Source: Chitinophaga sp. (GTDB taxonomy: Bacteria > Bacteroidota > Bacteroidia > Chitinophagales > Chitinophagaceae). Taken from it: DNA of 64,000 nt. The DNA lies in assembly GCF_017745275.1 (NCBI RefSeq), contig NZ_JAGHZS010000007.1, positions 124,001 through 188,000 on the forward strand, read 5' to 3'. The translations under genes were made by a program, and so were the position numbers. Below the pieces are notes generated by a model that did no database searches, had not been told where the DNA came from, and worked only from the letters and a program-made list of their open reading frames with translations. Positions 9,501 to 17,425 of the stretch are shown piece by piece; positions within the stretch are counted from its first letter, which is position 1, and each line of letters opens with the position of its first letter.

Positions 9501-9789
9501 ACCTGCTAAGAAAGCCGCGGTAGTAGCCAAACCTGCTAAGAAAGCAGCTGTGAAATCAGCACCTGCTAAGAAAGCTGTGGTAGTAGCCAAACCTGCTAAG
9601 AAGGCAGCCGTGAAATCAGCACCCGCTAAGAAACCAGCAGTAGTAGCCAAACCTGCTAAGAAAGCAACGGCCGCCAAACCAGCTAAAAAGGTAGCTGCAA
9701 AACCGGCACCTGTAAAGAAAGCAGCTGTAAAACCAGCGGTAGCTAAGAAAGCAGCAGATAAGAACAAGTCAAAGAAAAAGAATAAATAA
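6541..9789 (+). CDS. rnr: ribonuclease R with long Lys/Ala/Pro repeat tail
   Basis: Processive 3'-5' exoribonuclease able to degrade structured RNA. After a Lys/His/Asn-rich start come cold-shock OB domains, then the RNB catalytic domain from about residue 210 to 545, with DPVDAKDFDDAIS around residue 220 supplying the Asp ligands and HFTSPIRRYPDVLVHR near its end. An S1 domain (FDGVISGVAHFGFWVE, about 577 onward) follows. A usual RNase R would end near residue 680-750, but this protein has 1,082 residues. First comes a basic Arg/Asp/Lys segment, then a region of 20-residue repeats rich in KKAAVVA and AKPA until the end (KKKNK). The tail resembles histone H1-like tails and may bind RNA or DNA; that is inference. 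Confidence 0.95.
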   Translation: MSRKKKNKKGGHSHHSNPNTNNHHNGQKKTFKGIVEVTRSGMAFVIVDGLTKDIMVKQKNLHTALDKDEVLVDVLKAARNEGRMEGIITDILKRNKTEFTGTLQVSKSFAFLIPEKGLFMPDIYIPANSLGDAKNGDKAVVKIVAWGEKSRKPVGEIVEILDASNTNDLAMKEILIEAGFPLNFPKEVLDELNHLEENISEEEISKRKDVRKVLTMTIDPVDAKDFDDAISIRLLKNGFYEIGVHIADVSHYVLPGTELDKEADKRATSVYLPDRVLPMLPEKISNELCSLRPHEDKLTFSAMFQMSDKGEIRQHWIGRTVIHSDHRFTYEEVQEVIEKKEGLYRNEVLLLNKIAQTLRAQRFAHGAINFSSQEVRFKLDETGKPIGIVVKESKEAHQLIEEFMLLANKTIAAYVAKLRINKQPIPFPYRVHDTPDPEKLKVFALFAGKFGYQFDLSTPESIADSFNNMLLKVKGKPEQPVLETLGIRTMAKAIYTVENVGHYGLGFEDYCHFTSPIRRYPDVLVHRVLAECLANSVRPDKQMEQKCKHSSEMERKAMEAERAGNKYKQVEYMQQFIGSTFDGVISGVAHFGFWVETIDTKCEGLISIHNLTRREEFQYNEGEYALVGQSTGRKFRIGEKVSIRVVSANLAKRQLDYDLEDELTGTGTTKPEFQQKRHDDRRDHRKDERRENRRDDRKKKKEKHRGDYPGRKPWQQERPGAPKVPEVSLGESEPLPVIDQVIAETHVVPVTPAADPVTPVSQAIAPTKKKWREAVAEVSKETTNIPVEKAADKLAAEKAAVAPPAAPAEKAVKQPTVAAEKVATKPVATKKATVVATPAKKAVAKPAAAKKAAVVATPAKKAAAKPASAKKATVVATPAKKAAAKPAAAKKAAVVATPAKKAAAKPAAAKKAAVVATPVKKAAAKPAAAKKAAVVATPVKKAAAKPAPAKKASVVAKPAKKAAVKSAPAKKAAVITKPAKKAAVKSVPAKKAAVVAKPAKKAAVKSAPAKKAVVVAKPAKKAAVKSAPAKKPAVVAKPAKKATAAKPAKKVAAKPAPVKKAAVKPAVAKKAADKNKSKKKNK
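9001..9660 (+). repeat. 60-bp tandem repeat inside rnr, about 11 copies
   Basis: Eleven in-frame copies of a 60-bp unit encode 20 residues each. The upstream copies encode units with VVATPAKKAAAKP, the downstream copies units with VVAKPAKKAAVKS, so the array has two subfamilies. Copies 9241-9300 and 9301-9360 are identical in all 60 bases, showing a very recent duplication. Copy number probably varies between strains. Confidence 0.95.
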
Positions 9790-9809
9790 TAAAACACGAG
9801 CCATCAGTG

Positions 9810-10781
9810 ATGCATTCATTTCAGGATCTAATAGCGCAGTTTAGTCAACATTTTGAGAAACAACATTTTCCGGAACAGCCCAGTAAGTTATACAATGCCG
9901 CTTCTCATATCCTGGATATCGGGGGAAAAAGAATACGGCCGGTATTGTGTATGATGGGAAACGAATTATTTGAAACCCTGCATCCTGATGCCCTGGAAGT
10001 AGGTAGTGCGGTGGAGCTTTTTCACAATTTTACGCTACTGCATGACGATATCATGGACAAAGCCCCGCTTCGTCGTGGTAAGCCCACCGTGCATACGGTA
10101 TATGGGGAGTCGGCCGCTATCCTGGCAGGAGATGTAATGTTGATCAATGTATATGAGCACCTCAACAAAGTAGGGGCACACTATAAACAAAAGATCATCA
10201 CAGTGTTTAATAAGGCTGCCATTGAAGTATGTGAAGGGCAGCAACTGGACATGGATTTCGAGGGAATGGATCCGGAAGCGGTGCAATATGATGACTACGT
10301 GAACATGATAGGACTGAAAACATCGGTATTACTGGCTGCCAGCCTCCAACTGGGCGCTATTATCGGCGGTGCGGGAGAAGGCAATCAGCAGCACCTGTAT
10401 GCTTTCGGGAAAAATATCGGGATTGCTTTCCAGATCCAGGACGATTACCTGGATGCCTTTGGAGATCCGGAGAAATTTGGAAAGCAACAGGGCGGGGATA
10501 TCCTCGTTAATAAAAAGACTTTCCTGCTGTTGAAAGCACTGGAATTGTGTACTCCGGAGCAGCGGGCAGAATTAAAAATGCTCATGGAAACCTCTCCGGC
10601 AGATAAAGTGGAGAGGGTGCTGTCGCTATTCCGCAGTTGCAAGGTAGATGAATGGGCAGAGCGGGAAAAAGAACGTTTCCAACAGCTTGCTTTTCAAAGC
10701 CTGGAGAGCATTGCGGTGCTGTCGGCCCGGAAAAAACCATTGATGGATCTGGCCAACTATCTCTTAAACCGTCAGCAATAA
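9810..10781 (+). CDS. polyprenyl (geranylgeranyl/octaprenyl-type) diphosphate synthase
   Basis: Trans-isoprenyl chain elongation for quinone or carotenoid side chains. The first aspartate-rich motif is HDDIMDKAPLRRGKPT and the second is QIQDDYLDAFGD, with GGKRIRPVL near the N-terminus. At 323 aa it fits the family. Product length cannot be read with certainty: the residues just before the first DDxxD (ELFHNFTLL) suggest a chain longer than C15 is possible. The frame also has a GTG at 9807, directly before the ATG at 9810 that I prefer. It begins 20 nt after rnr, so it likely ends that transcription unit. Confidence 0.88.
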   Translation: MHSFQDLIAQFSQHFEKQHFPEQPSKLYNAASHILDIGGKRIRPVLCMMGNELFETLHPDALEVGSAVELFHNFTLLHDDIMDKAPLRRGKPTVHTVYGESAAILAGDVMLINVYEHLNKVGAHYKQKIITVFNKAAIEVCEGQQLDMDFEGMDPEAVQYDDYVNMIGLKTSVLLAASLQLGAIIGGAGEGNQQHLYAFGKNIGIAFQIQDDYLDAFGDPEKFGKQQGGDILVNKKTFLLLKALELCTPEQRAELKMLMETSPADKVERVLSLFRSCKVDEWAEREKERFQQLAFQSLESIAVLSARKKPLMDLANYLLNRQQ

Positions 10782-10842
10782 GGTTTGTATTTAAAATCGC
10801 ATTATATTCGCGTTTGTCTTATTCAGAGATAAAGTGATATGA

Positions 10843-10896
10843 AATGCTGATCACACTGATTTTTTTCTGAAAGATTTAATCAGTGCGATCAGCATT
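10843..10896 (+). terminator. 19-bp stem hairpin after the polyprenyl synthase gene
   Basis: Arms AATGCTGATCACACTGATT (10843-10861) and its near-exact inverse (10878-10896, one mismatch) enclose a 16-nt loop rich in T. A short T run (TATTTTTA) follows. It lies 61 nt after the stop codon and probably ends the bioD-to-polyprenyl synthase unit. Its sequence is unlike the 7-nt-unit repeats found further on. Confidence 0.6.
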
Positions 10897-10968
10897 CGTA
10901 TTTTTAGGAGGGTAAGACGATATTTTTACCAAAATAAAAAACAACTGTAACACGTAATTCCTTCGCTA

Positions 10969-12603
10969 ATGTCAAATTCGCTGTTTCGAAAAAAGTCCCT
11001 TTCCACAATTTTAAAAGATGCCAATGATGGATTGGCAGACGGTCATGAAACACGAGGGTTGCATCAGGTGTTAAAAGTGAAAGACCTTACCGCTATGGGA
11101 ATTGCCGCTGTTATTGGCGCGGGTATTTTTTCCACTATCGGTGAGGCATCGTATCATGGCGGTCCCGGCGTATCGCTGTTGTTTGTGATCACAGCGATAA
11201 CCTGTGGTTTCTCCGCCCTTTGCTATGCAGAATTTGCCTCCCGCGTTCCTGTATCGGGAAGTGCTTATACTTATTCTTACGTGACTTTCGGAGAGCTGGC
11301 CGCCTGGGTAATTGGCTGGGCGCTGATCCTGGAGTATGCCATCGGAAATATTGCAGTCGCCATTTCATGGAGTGGGTATTTCAATAACCTGTTAAGCGGT
11401 TTAGGTATTAGCTTACCGGCGTGGCTGGCCAGTAACTACGACAGTGCCACTCCTGAAATCATCGCTGCGGCGCCGCATATCGGCAGTATTCCCATTATCC
11501 TGAATCTGCCGGCATTCCTGATTGTGTTTATCGTTACTTACCTCGCCTATGTAGGGATACAGGAAAGTAAACGCAGCGCCAATTTTATGGTGGCGCTTAA
11601 AATACTGGTGATCCTGTTTGTTATCGTAGTGGGCTTTTTCTATGTAAATAAGGCGAATTGGCACCCTTTCATGCCCAATGGTTTCTCTGGTGTGCTAAAG
11701 GGGGTGTCGGCTGTATTTTTCGCTTATATTGGCTTTGACGCGATCAGCACCACCGCTGAAGAATGTCAGAATCCGCAACGCGATCTGCCCAAGGGTATGA
11801 TTTATTCGCTGGTCATCTGTACGGTATTATATATCCTTATTTCCTTTGTGCTGACGGGTATGGTACCTTTCTACAAATTGAAAGTGGACGATCCGCTGGC
11901 GTTTGTTTTCCACCAGGTAAATTTACCCTGGATCAGCTACCTGATTTCCATCAGTGCGGTAGTGGCTACTACAAGCGTATTGCTGGTATTCCAGATCGGA
12001 CAACCACGTATCTGGATGAGCATGAGCCGCGATGGCCTGTTACCCAAGCGTTTCAGCAAAATCCACCCGCGTTTCAAAACGCCTTCTTACGCTACTATTG
12101 TTACCGGTATCATTGTTGGTTTGCCGGCACTGTTTCTGAACCTGACCATTGTAACAGATCTGACCAGTATTGGTACCCTGTTTGCCTTTATTCTTGTTTG
12201 CGGAGGTGTTTTAATACTGCCCAGGGAAGAGAAGGCGCCTAATGTAAAACGTTTTCAGTTACCTTATATCAACGGACAAATCATTGTTCCTGCTATTGTA
12301 GCGGGCCTGATAGCCTTGTTTCATAATGAAATATTTGCGAAGCTGTCTACCGAAGGTGGCTGGGAAGTATGGAAGCATAATATTCCTTTCTATCTTTTTG
12401 TAGTGGTTACCGTATTGATCACCTTCTTCTCTGCCACCCGTAAACTCTCGTTGATACCTGTACTGGGAATGCTGAGCTGTTTTTACCTGATGACAGAAAT
12501 AGCCCTGAAGAACTGGATTGTATTCTCTATCTGGCTCGCGTTGGGTTTAACCATTTATTTTGCCTACAGCTATACGAATAGTAAGCTGGCGAAGAAAGCA
12601 TAA
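10969..12603 (+). CDS. amino-acid permease of the APC superfamily
   Basis: Inner-membrane secondary transporter of about 12 or more helices, 544 aa. An N-terminal cytoplasmic segment of about 40 residues (SLSTILKDANDGLADGHET) precedes helix 1, which carries the hallmark IGAGIFSTIGEA, with unwound Gly residues for substrate binding. YAEFASRVPVSGSAYTYSYV and FAYIGFDAISTTAEECQNPQRDLP are typical of the cationic amino-acid transporter branch (CAT/YfnA type). The substrate cannot be fixed from sequence. Its TAA is the first base group of the inverted repeat that follows (12602 onward). Confidence 0.9.
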   Translation: MSNSLFRKKSLSTILKDANDGLADGHETRGLHQVLKVKDLTAMGIAAVIGAGIFSTIGEASYHGGPGVSLLFVITAITCGFSALCYAEFASRVPVSGSAYTYSYVTFGELAAWVIGWALILEYAIGNIAVAISWSGYFNNLLSGLGISLPAWLASNYDSATPEIIAAAPHIGSIPIILNLPAFLIVFIVTYLAYVGIQESKRSANFMVALKILVILFVIVVGFFYVNKANWHPFMPNGFSGVLKGVSAVFFAYIGFDAISTTAEECQNPQRDLPKGMIYSLVICTVLYILISFVLTGMVPFYKLKVDDPLAFVFHQVNLPWISYLISISAVVATTSVLLVFQIGQPRIWMSMSRDGLLPKRFSKIHPRFKTPSYATIVTGIIVGLPALFLNLTIVTDLTSIGTLFAFILVCGGVLILPREEKAPNVKRFQLPYINGQIIVPAIVAGLIALFHNEIFAKLSTEGGWEVWKHNIPFYLFVVVTVLITFFSATRKLSLIPVLGMLSCFYLMTEIALKNWIVFSIWLALGLTIYFAYSYTNSKLAKKA

Positions 12604-12721
12604 AGCATAAAGCGCAAAGCAAAGCCATTGCAGCGAATCACATCGGCGGTATTTGAAGTATTTATCCGCTCTGATCATTCGCTGCAATGGCTTTTGCTTT
12701 GCGCTTTATGCTTTATGCTTT
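12602..12721 (+). repeat. inverted repeat A of the 7-nt-unit hairpin family (also probable terminator)
   Basis: Left arm 12602-12638 and right arm 12677-12714 pair over about 37 bp with one bulged base; the permease stop codon lies in the left arm. The distal arm is made of 7-nt units (GCATAAA, GCGCAAA) plus a shortened unit. The right arm has a second GCATAAA and then a T run (12715-12725), fitting a Rho-independent terminator. The core is GCCATTGCAGCGAAT, which differs from the other copies by a compensated C/G pair. The right arm keeps GCGGATAA (as its complement) but the left arm has diverged there, so the inner part no longer pairs. Confidence 0.9.
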
Positions 12722-12792
12722 TTTTCGTATCTTCATAAAGGTTCTTTGATCCCTACAATTATCTGCTCTTTGATCCTTAAAAAATATGTTTT

Positions 12793-13260
12793 ATGAACAT
12801 GCTACAACGGATTGAACACTGGGGTGATACACATAGCCCCAATTGGCTGAGTGCCGTACGTATTCTGCTGGGAATATTTCTGATGGCCATGGGTGTATTG
12901 TTTGTAATGAACAGAGATGATCTGATAGGCGTAATTAGCCAGAAACCAGCACTGGCTGCTATTTCCATAATGTTAGGGCATTATATTGTTTTTGCCCATA
13001 CCGTAGGCGGTTTATTTATTGCGATGGGCCTGCTCACCAGGTTTTGCGCCATCTGCAATATCCCTGTTTTAATCGGGGCCGTTTTTATGAGCCATTCTGC
13101 CACAGGCTTATTCAGTGTGTATCCATTCATGGCGTTGTCCGTAGTTGTACTGCTTTTGCTGATTGTGTTTGCAATTGAAGGTAGTGGCCGGATTTCTGTA
13201 GATGAGTACATGCGCAGGCATCCTGAAAAAGTACGCAACCGTAAGTATGTTGACTTCTAA
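12793..13260 (+). CDS. DoxX-like four-helix membrane protein
   Basis: 155-aa inner-membrane protein of the DoxX/SURF4-like type. Four hydrophobic helices are visible: ILLGIFLMAMGVLFVM, an AAISIMLGHYIVFAH region, IPVLIGAVFMSHS and FMALSVVVLLLLIVFAI, with a charged C-terminal tail (MRRHPEKVRNRKYVDF). Family members are linked to redox and stress but most lack a defined reaction, and no catalytic residue can be named here. Monocistronic between two unrelated genes. Two near-identical CTTTGATCC copies lie in the 50 bp upstream. Confidence 0.75.
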   Translation: MNMLQRIEHWGDTHSPNWLSAVRILLGIFLMAMGVLFVMNRDDLIGVISQKPALAAISIMLGHYIVFAHTVGGLFIAMGLLTRFCAICNIPVLIGAVFMSHSATGLFSVYPFMALSVVVLLLLIVFAIEGSGRISVDEYMRRHPEKVRNRKYVDF

Positions 13261-13318
13261 CGGTAGCTATAGCTACCTCGTTTATTAAATCTCTTCTGGG
13301 CATATCCCTTCAATATTC

Positions 13319-13326
13319 TATTTTTG
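13319..13326 (+). promoter_or_regulatory. putative -7 box of the DUF2027-Smr gene
   Basis: TATTTTTG, matching TAnnTTTG, 20 nt before the ATG at 13347. No clear -33 TTTG. Confidence 0.45.
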
Positions 13327-13346
13327 CATTTCAGAAGAATGCAATT

Positions 13347-14396
13347 ATGAAATACCAAATAGGCGACGGCATCTTGCTGTTGAGTTCAAAAGAAGAAGGA
13401 ACGGTTGTTGACATCGTGAATGATAATATGGTGATGATTGAGGTAAAGGGAACTTCTTTCCCGGTTTATCTTGACCAGATCGATTTCCCATATTTCCACC
13501 GCTTCACCCAGCAAAAAGTGGTGAAAGAAAAGCCCAGATTGATTCCTGGCGATGAGATTAAAGTAGACAGAAGTAAGTATGAAGTATTCAAAACAGATAA
13601 AGGCATGTTCCTGTCTGTTTTGCCGGTATACCAAATGGATGGCCTGGACGAAGTAGTGAAGCTGATGAAGTTTCACCTGTTCAACGACACGCCACATGCC
13701 ATGCGTTTTTATTTTCAGATCTGGCTGAACAACCAGCTGGATCTGGAAATAAAGAATGAAATTCAACCGTATAACAATTTCTACCTGGCCGATCTGATAT
13801 TTGAATCGCTGAACGATAATCCGCGGTTCGAATTTTCTTTTTTCCTGAAAGAGCCGCAACCCAAGCTGGCGACCTCTGTACAGAAGACCTGGAAAATAAA
13901 GCCCAAGCAGATGTTTGTACAGCTGCAGGAGCTGCGGGCAAAAGAAGAGGCGACCATCACCTACACCTTATTCGACAAATTTCCGGAGAAAGCACCCGAA
14001 CCACCGGCACCCGCAGAACCAGCTAAAAAGAAAGCACCGGTTACCACCCTCGGATCAGGCAATTTTGCCAGCCTCTTGAGCAAAATACAGTTACAGCCCG
14101 AAACATCGCTGGAACCCAAACAGGAAGTCGACCTGCATATTGAAGCGCTCGAGAAAAACTGGAAAGGCATGAGCAACATTGCTATCCTGGCCGTACAGCT
14201 GAATGCTTTCCAGCGTTACCTGGATCTGGCGATAAGCCACCGTCAGCATAACCTCATTGTCATTCATGGTATCGGCAAAGGAAAGCTCAAAGATGAAATT
14301 CACCAGATATTAAAGCAAACACCGGAAGTAGCCAGTTTTGTAAACCAGTATCATGCTAAATATGGCTATGGTGCTACAGAAATAACGTTTAGGTAA
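13347..14396 (+). CDS. DUF2027 and Smr domain protein
   Basis: 349 aa. The N-terminal part (MKYQIGDGILLLSSKEEGTVVDI) is the DUF2027 domain common in Bacteroidota, followed by a beta-rich middle region. A Pro/Ala/Lys linker (about residues 212-230) leads to a C-terminal Smr domain of about 85 residues with DLHIEAL and the hallmark VIHGIGKGKLKDEI. Smr domains of MutS2-type proteins have nuclease activity, commonly linked to collided ribosomes or DNA; whether this one cleaves is unknown, but the DLH and HGxGKG motifs are intact. rnpB follows 24 nt after its stop. Confidence 0.88.
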   Translation: MKYQIGDGILLLSSKEEGTVVDIVNDNMVMIEVKGTSFPVYLDQIDFPYFHRFTQQKVVKEKPRLIPGDEIKVDRSKYEVFKTDKGMFLSVLPVYQMDGLDEVVKLMKFHLFNDTPHAMRFYFQIWLNNQLDLEIKNEIQPYNNFYLADLIFESLNDNPRFEFSFFLKEPQPKLATSVQKTWKIKPKQMFVQLQELRAKEEATITYTLFDKFPEKAPEPPAPAEPAKKKAPVTTLGSGNFASLLSKIQLQPETSLEPKQEVDLHIEALEKNWKGMSNIAILAVQLNAFQRYLDLAISHRQHNLIVIHGIGKGKLKDEIHQILKQTPEVASFVNQYHAKYGYGATEITFR

Positions 14397-14406
14397 TATT
14401 TTTCTT

Positions 14407-14414
14407 TACCTTCG
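14407..14414 (+). promoter_or_regulatory. putative -7 promoter box of rnpB
   Basis: TACCTTCG, one mismatch to TAnnTTTG, ends 6 nt before the predicted 5' end of RNase P RNA at 14421, the distance expected for a -7 element. Confidence 0.5.
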
Positions 14415-14420
14415 CGCCTC

Positions 14421-14816
14421 AACTACAAACCGTGCTATCGTTTCACTGACTTGTGCAGTGAGAAGGAAAGTCCGGACAGCGCAGAGCAACGCACCACCTA
14501 ACGGGTGGGTCCTTATTTGATCCGCTTTACGCGGGGCAGGTAGGGAACAGCAAGTGCCACAGAAAATAACCGCCCCCGTTTAACAGCGGGGGTAAGGGTG
14601 AAAATGTGGGGTAAGCGCCCACGGTGCAGGCAGGTAACTGTTTGTGCGGGTAAACCTTGCGTGCTGAAATGCCATGTATACGGTCGCCTGAGGGCTGCTC
14701 GCCCGATGACCGAGGGTAGGCAGATACAGACAACGTGCGAACGTTGTCGCAGATAAATGATAGCAGCCCCCCGCTTTACGCGGGGGGAACAGAATCCGGC
14801 TTATAGGTTTGTAGTT
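14421..14816 (+). ncRNA. rnpB: RNase P RNA, class A
   Basis: Catalytic RNA that matures tRNA 5' ends. The closing helix P1 pairs AACTACAAACC (14421-14431) with GGTTTGTAGTT (14806-14816). The universal core is visible: GAAGGAAAGTCCGGAC near the 5' end (14461-14476) and ACAGAATCCGGCTTAT near the 3' end (14790-14805), with the P4 partners. GC-rich hairpins (CCACCTAACGGGTGG; CCCCCGCTTTACGCGGGGG) form variable stems. Length about 396 nt is normal. A T run after the 3' end (GTAGTTTTTTT) fits termination. Ends are inferred from P1, so a few nt of error are possible. Confidence 0.95.
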
Positions 14817-14883
14817 TTTTTCCTATCCCTTTTGATATCCTAAAATAACCTCCTAACTTCCCATTAATATTAATCTCTATTTT

Positions 14884-15294
14884 ATGAATCAAAAAGACGA
14901 GTATACCTGGGGCACCCTGGTACACCTGGGTGGCCTTATTGGGACCGCCATCAGCCCTACTGTAGGTAACATTATAGGGGTGCTTATCCTATGGCTGATT
15001 AAGCGTAATGAATCTACTTTCGTGGATAACCAGGGCAAAGAAGCCATTAACTTTCAGATTACCCTCAGTATCGCTGCCGTGTTAGTAAAACTGGTCGACA
15101 ACATCACTTCCGGGTTATGGGTAATGGCAAATTTCTGGCGTCGTACGCATTGGGATTTCGATACTGTATGGACCTGGTCAGGGTTGTTGGGCGTGATTTG
15201 GGTGGTGAATATTATTTTCAGCGTCGTAGCGGCCGTGAAAGCCAATAAGGGAGAGTCTTATAAATATCCACTGAGTTTACACCTCGTTAAATAG
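14884..15294 (+). CDS. DUF4870 family membrane protein
   Basis: 136 aa with three hydrophobic stretches. The pattern WGTLVHLGGLIG, then ISPTVGNIIGVLILWLIKR, then DNQGKEAINFQITLSI is the signature of DUF4870 (Tic20-like fold) proteins. Function unknown. It ends 16 nt before a bidirectional terminator shared with the convergent protease gene. Confidence 0.85.
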   Translation: MNQKDEYTWGTLVHLGGLIGTAISPTVGNIIGVLILWLIKRNESTFVDNQGKEAINFQITLSIAAVLVKLVDNITSGLWVMANFWRRTHWDFDTVWTWSGLLGVIWVVNIIFSVVAAVKANKGESYKYPLSLHLVK

Positions 15295-15309
15295 TGGGGA
15301 ACAATATTT

Positions 15310-15344
15310 ATCGGGGTTTATTGCAGAAAACAATAAACCCCGAT
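15310..15344. terminator. bidirectional terminator between convergent genes
   Basis: Perfect 14-bp stem (ATCGGGGTTTATTG and its inverse) with a 7-nt loop, between the DUF4870 gene and the protease. T-rich sequence follows on the plus side (15351-15361) and AT-rich sequence on the other. Confidence 0.75.
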
Positions 15345-15348
15345 GGTA

Positions 15349-17046
15349 TTAATTCTTTTTAATAGCTTTTACTTTCGCTTTGTGTTTTTTCCCTTTTACA
15401 TTCTCGCCTTTGATAGTAGCAGCCAGCTTTAATGCTTCATAGCTGTTTACCAATCCACCTGTTTTAGATAATTCTGCGAAATTCACTTTATCATCCGGAC
15501 CGCCACCAGGCTTATTCACCAGGGTACTGCCATCAGGCAATGGGGTGGCACTTTTCTCCAACACATATTTCAGTTGTCTGGCGCTCAAATCAGGATAGTA
15601 GGAGAGTACCAGTGCAGCCACACCTGCTACTACCGGGCTGGCCATGCTGGTACCGCTTGCACTGCCGTATTTGTTGCCACCAGGAACAGTAGAGTAGATT
15701 TGTACACCAGGAGCAAACAGGTCTACACCTTTTTTACCATAGTTGGAGAAGCCGGCTACTTTATCCGCTGTAGTGCCGTTGTTGCTGGCGCCTACCGTAA
15801 TGAAGTTGGTGGCAGTAGTACCATCCAGGTAATCCGGATTTGGATAGTTAGCGATGGAATCATTGTTGCTGCCATCGTTACCGGCAGCATGTACCAACAA
15901 TACACCTTTTTCTTCTGCATATTTCACGGCAGCATCTACCCAATCTTTATGAGGTGAAAAAGGTTTACCAAAGCTCATGTTAATGATTTGCGCGCCATTG
16001 TCTACCGCATAACGGATAGCCAGGGCTACGTCTTTATCTCTTTCATCACCATCCGGAACAGCTTTCACAAACATGATACGAACGTTGTCCGCAATACCAT
16101 CCATTCCAACACCGTTGTTCCTGGAGGCGGCAATAATGCCCGATACGTGGGTACCATGGAAACCAAAGGCGCCCATTACATCGTTGTTGCCGTATTTGTT
16201 ATCGTTGATGTTTTCAAGGTTATCGCCTATAATGCGCTCCCGGTTCGCGTTTGGCTGTACTTCTGTACTTTCGGCCTTGCGTTTCAGCTCATTCATGTAC
16301 TCGTCGAACTCCATTTTGAAGTCACTGAAGCTGGCAGGCACGTCGCCGGCGCTTTTCAGTAAGCGGGTCATGAAGTTACGCGCCAGCAGTACATCCTGGT
16401 TAGTAGTTTGGATACTATCCAGTTGGGCTACATTGAAATCTTCTTTACCGAGGTAGGTTTTGAGGATAGATTCACATTTATTGACGTTCTCCTGCAGTTT
16501 AGCCATGCTTTTGTATTGCATCTTAAACTGGGAATTCGGCTTTTCAACTTTTGTCTGCAGTTGCTGCCAGGTGGAATATTCCTTAGAATCTTTGGCGAGT
16601 GCAGAATCCGGGTTGCCATATTGGGTTTTATAGCGGTAATATTCGCGGGCTGCTTCTTCCGAATCTTCTTTTACACTACTTCCATCTTTACCTCCCAGGA
16701 AGTTCCATCCATGAATATCGTCCACATAGCCGTTATGATCATCATCCTTGCCGTTGCCGGGAATCTCGCGGGGATTGGTCCACAATACCTTTTTCAGGTC
16801 TTCATGAAGAGTGTCAATACCGGAGTCTATCACCGCCACAATAACGGGGGTGCTTTTCTTCCCTTTTAATAATTCTTTATATGCTTTTTCTGTAGAAGTA
16901 CCGTATACACTGTCGGTATCATAACTCAGCAGATGCCAGTTTTTGGGGACCTGCGCCTTACTTTGCGCGCTGGTATTCGTTGTAAATGCAGTTAATAACG
17001 CAACACACCCGGCCATAACTGCGACCTCTCGACTAAACAATTTCAT
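15349..17046 (-). CDS. exported subtilisin-like (S8) serine protease
   Basis: Probable secreted or periplasmic protease. I use the ATG at 17046 (565 aa), which begins MKLFSREVAVMAGCVALLTA and has a signal peptide ending near NTSAQ; the frame extends 84 nt upstream without better support. The triad is complete: Asp in VIVAVIDSGID, His in FHGTHVSGIIAA and Ser in SGTSMASPVVAG. Between Asp and His lies an insertion of about 190 residues containing a DDDHNGYVDDIHGWNF motif, seen in other Bacteroidota subtilases, and a charged helical stretch. The C-terminus is Lys-rich (KGKKHKAKVKAIKKN). No propeptide inhibitor or sorting domain is obvious. Confidence 0.92.
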   Translation of the reverse strand: MKLFSREVAVMAGCVALLTAFTTNTSAQSKAQVPKNWHLLSYDTDSVYGTSTEKAYKELLKGKKSTPVIVAVIDSGIDTLHEDLKKVLWTNPREIPGNGKDDDHNGYVDDIHGWNFLGGKDGSSVKEDSEEAAREYYRYKTQYGNPDSALAKDSKEYSTWQQLQTKVEKPNSQFKMQYKSMAKLQENVNKCESILKTYLGKEDFNVAQLDSIQTTNQDVLLARNFMTRLLKSAGDVPASFSDFKMEFDEYMNELKRKAESTEVQPNANRERIIGDNLENINDNKYGNNDVMGAFGFHGTHVSGIIAASRNNGVGMDGIADNVRIMFVKAVPDGDERDKDVALAIRYAVDNGAQIINMSFGKPFSPHKDWVDAAVKYAEEKGVLLVHAAGNDGSNNDSIANYPNPDYLDGTTATNFITVGASNNGTTADKVAGFSNYGKKGVDLFAPGVQIYSTVPGGNKYGSASGTSMASPVVAGVAALVLSYYPDLSARQLKYVLEKSATPLPDGSTLVNKPGGGPDDKVNFAELSKTGGLVNSYEALKLAATIKGENVKGKKHKAKVKAIKKN

Positions 17047-17425
17047 GTTCAATAATTTTCCCGATATAGTAAAACAACTAAAAAATATCCTTGTGAAAGG
17101 AATAAAGGTATAGAAAAAGCGGTATAACATTAAATATTAATGATAAGCGCGCTAAATGTTGGTTGATTGGGAGATTCAACCATGGGAGGACGGGATAAGG
17201 TGCTGATTTGCAGCGAAATCATCCGGGTTGAACTTGTCATGATCTATAGGTCCGACATGTCCCGTTGCCACCTGTCACAATCTGTTTTGCAGGTGTATGT
17301 AACTGATCTAATTTTACATCATCCCTCAGGGCAATATACTCTCTCATCTACCCTTGTTACTAAACGAGATTATGCAGGTTCGTTTAATCAATTTTTAGAA
17401 AATTAAATTTTTAAATCTACGCATC
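17047..17425. other. divergent intergenic region, protease and histidine-phosphatase homologue
   Basis: A minus-strand TACCTTTA (17103-17110), one mismatch from TAnnTTTG, lies 56 nt upstream of the protease ATG and may be its -7 box. A 79-codon frame at 17167-17406 has no recognisable features and is not called. Nothing else is evident. Confidence 0.5.

Noticed and set aside
8661..9797. 378-codon open frame on the minus strand, rich in Phe, Ala and Gly
   Set aside because: It is antisense to the rnr repeat tail and its regular composition is the mirror of the Lys/Ala repeat.
17167..17406. 79-codon plus-strand frame upstream of the histidine-phosphatase homologue
   Set aside because: No recognisable motif and position in a divergent promoter region; probably chance.
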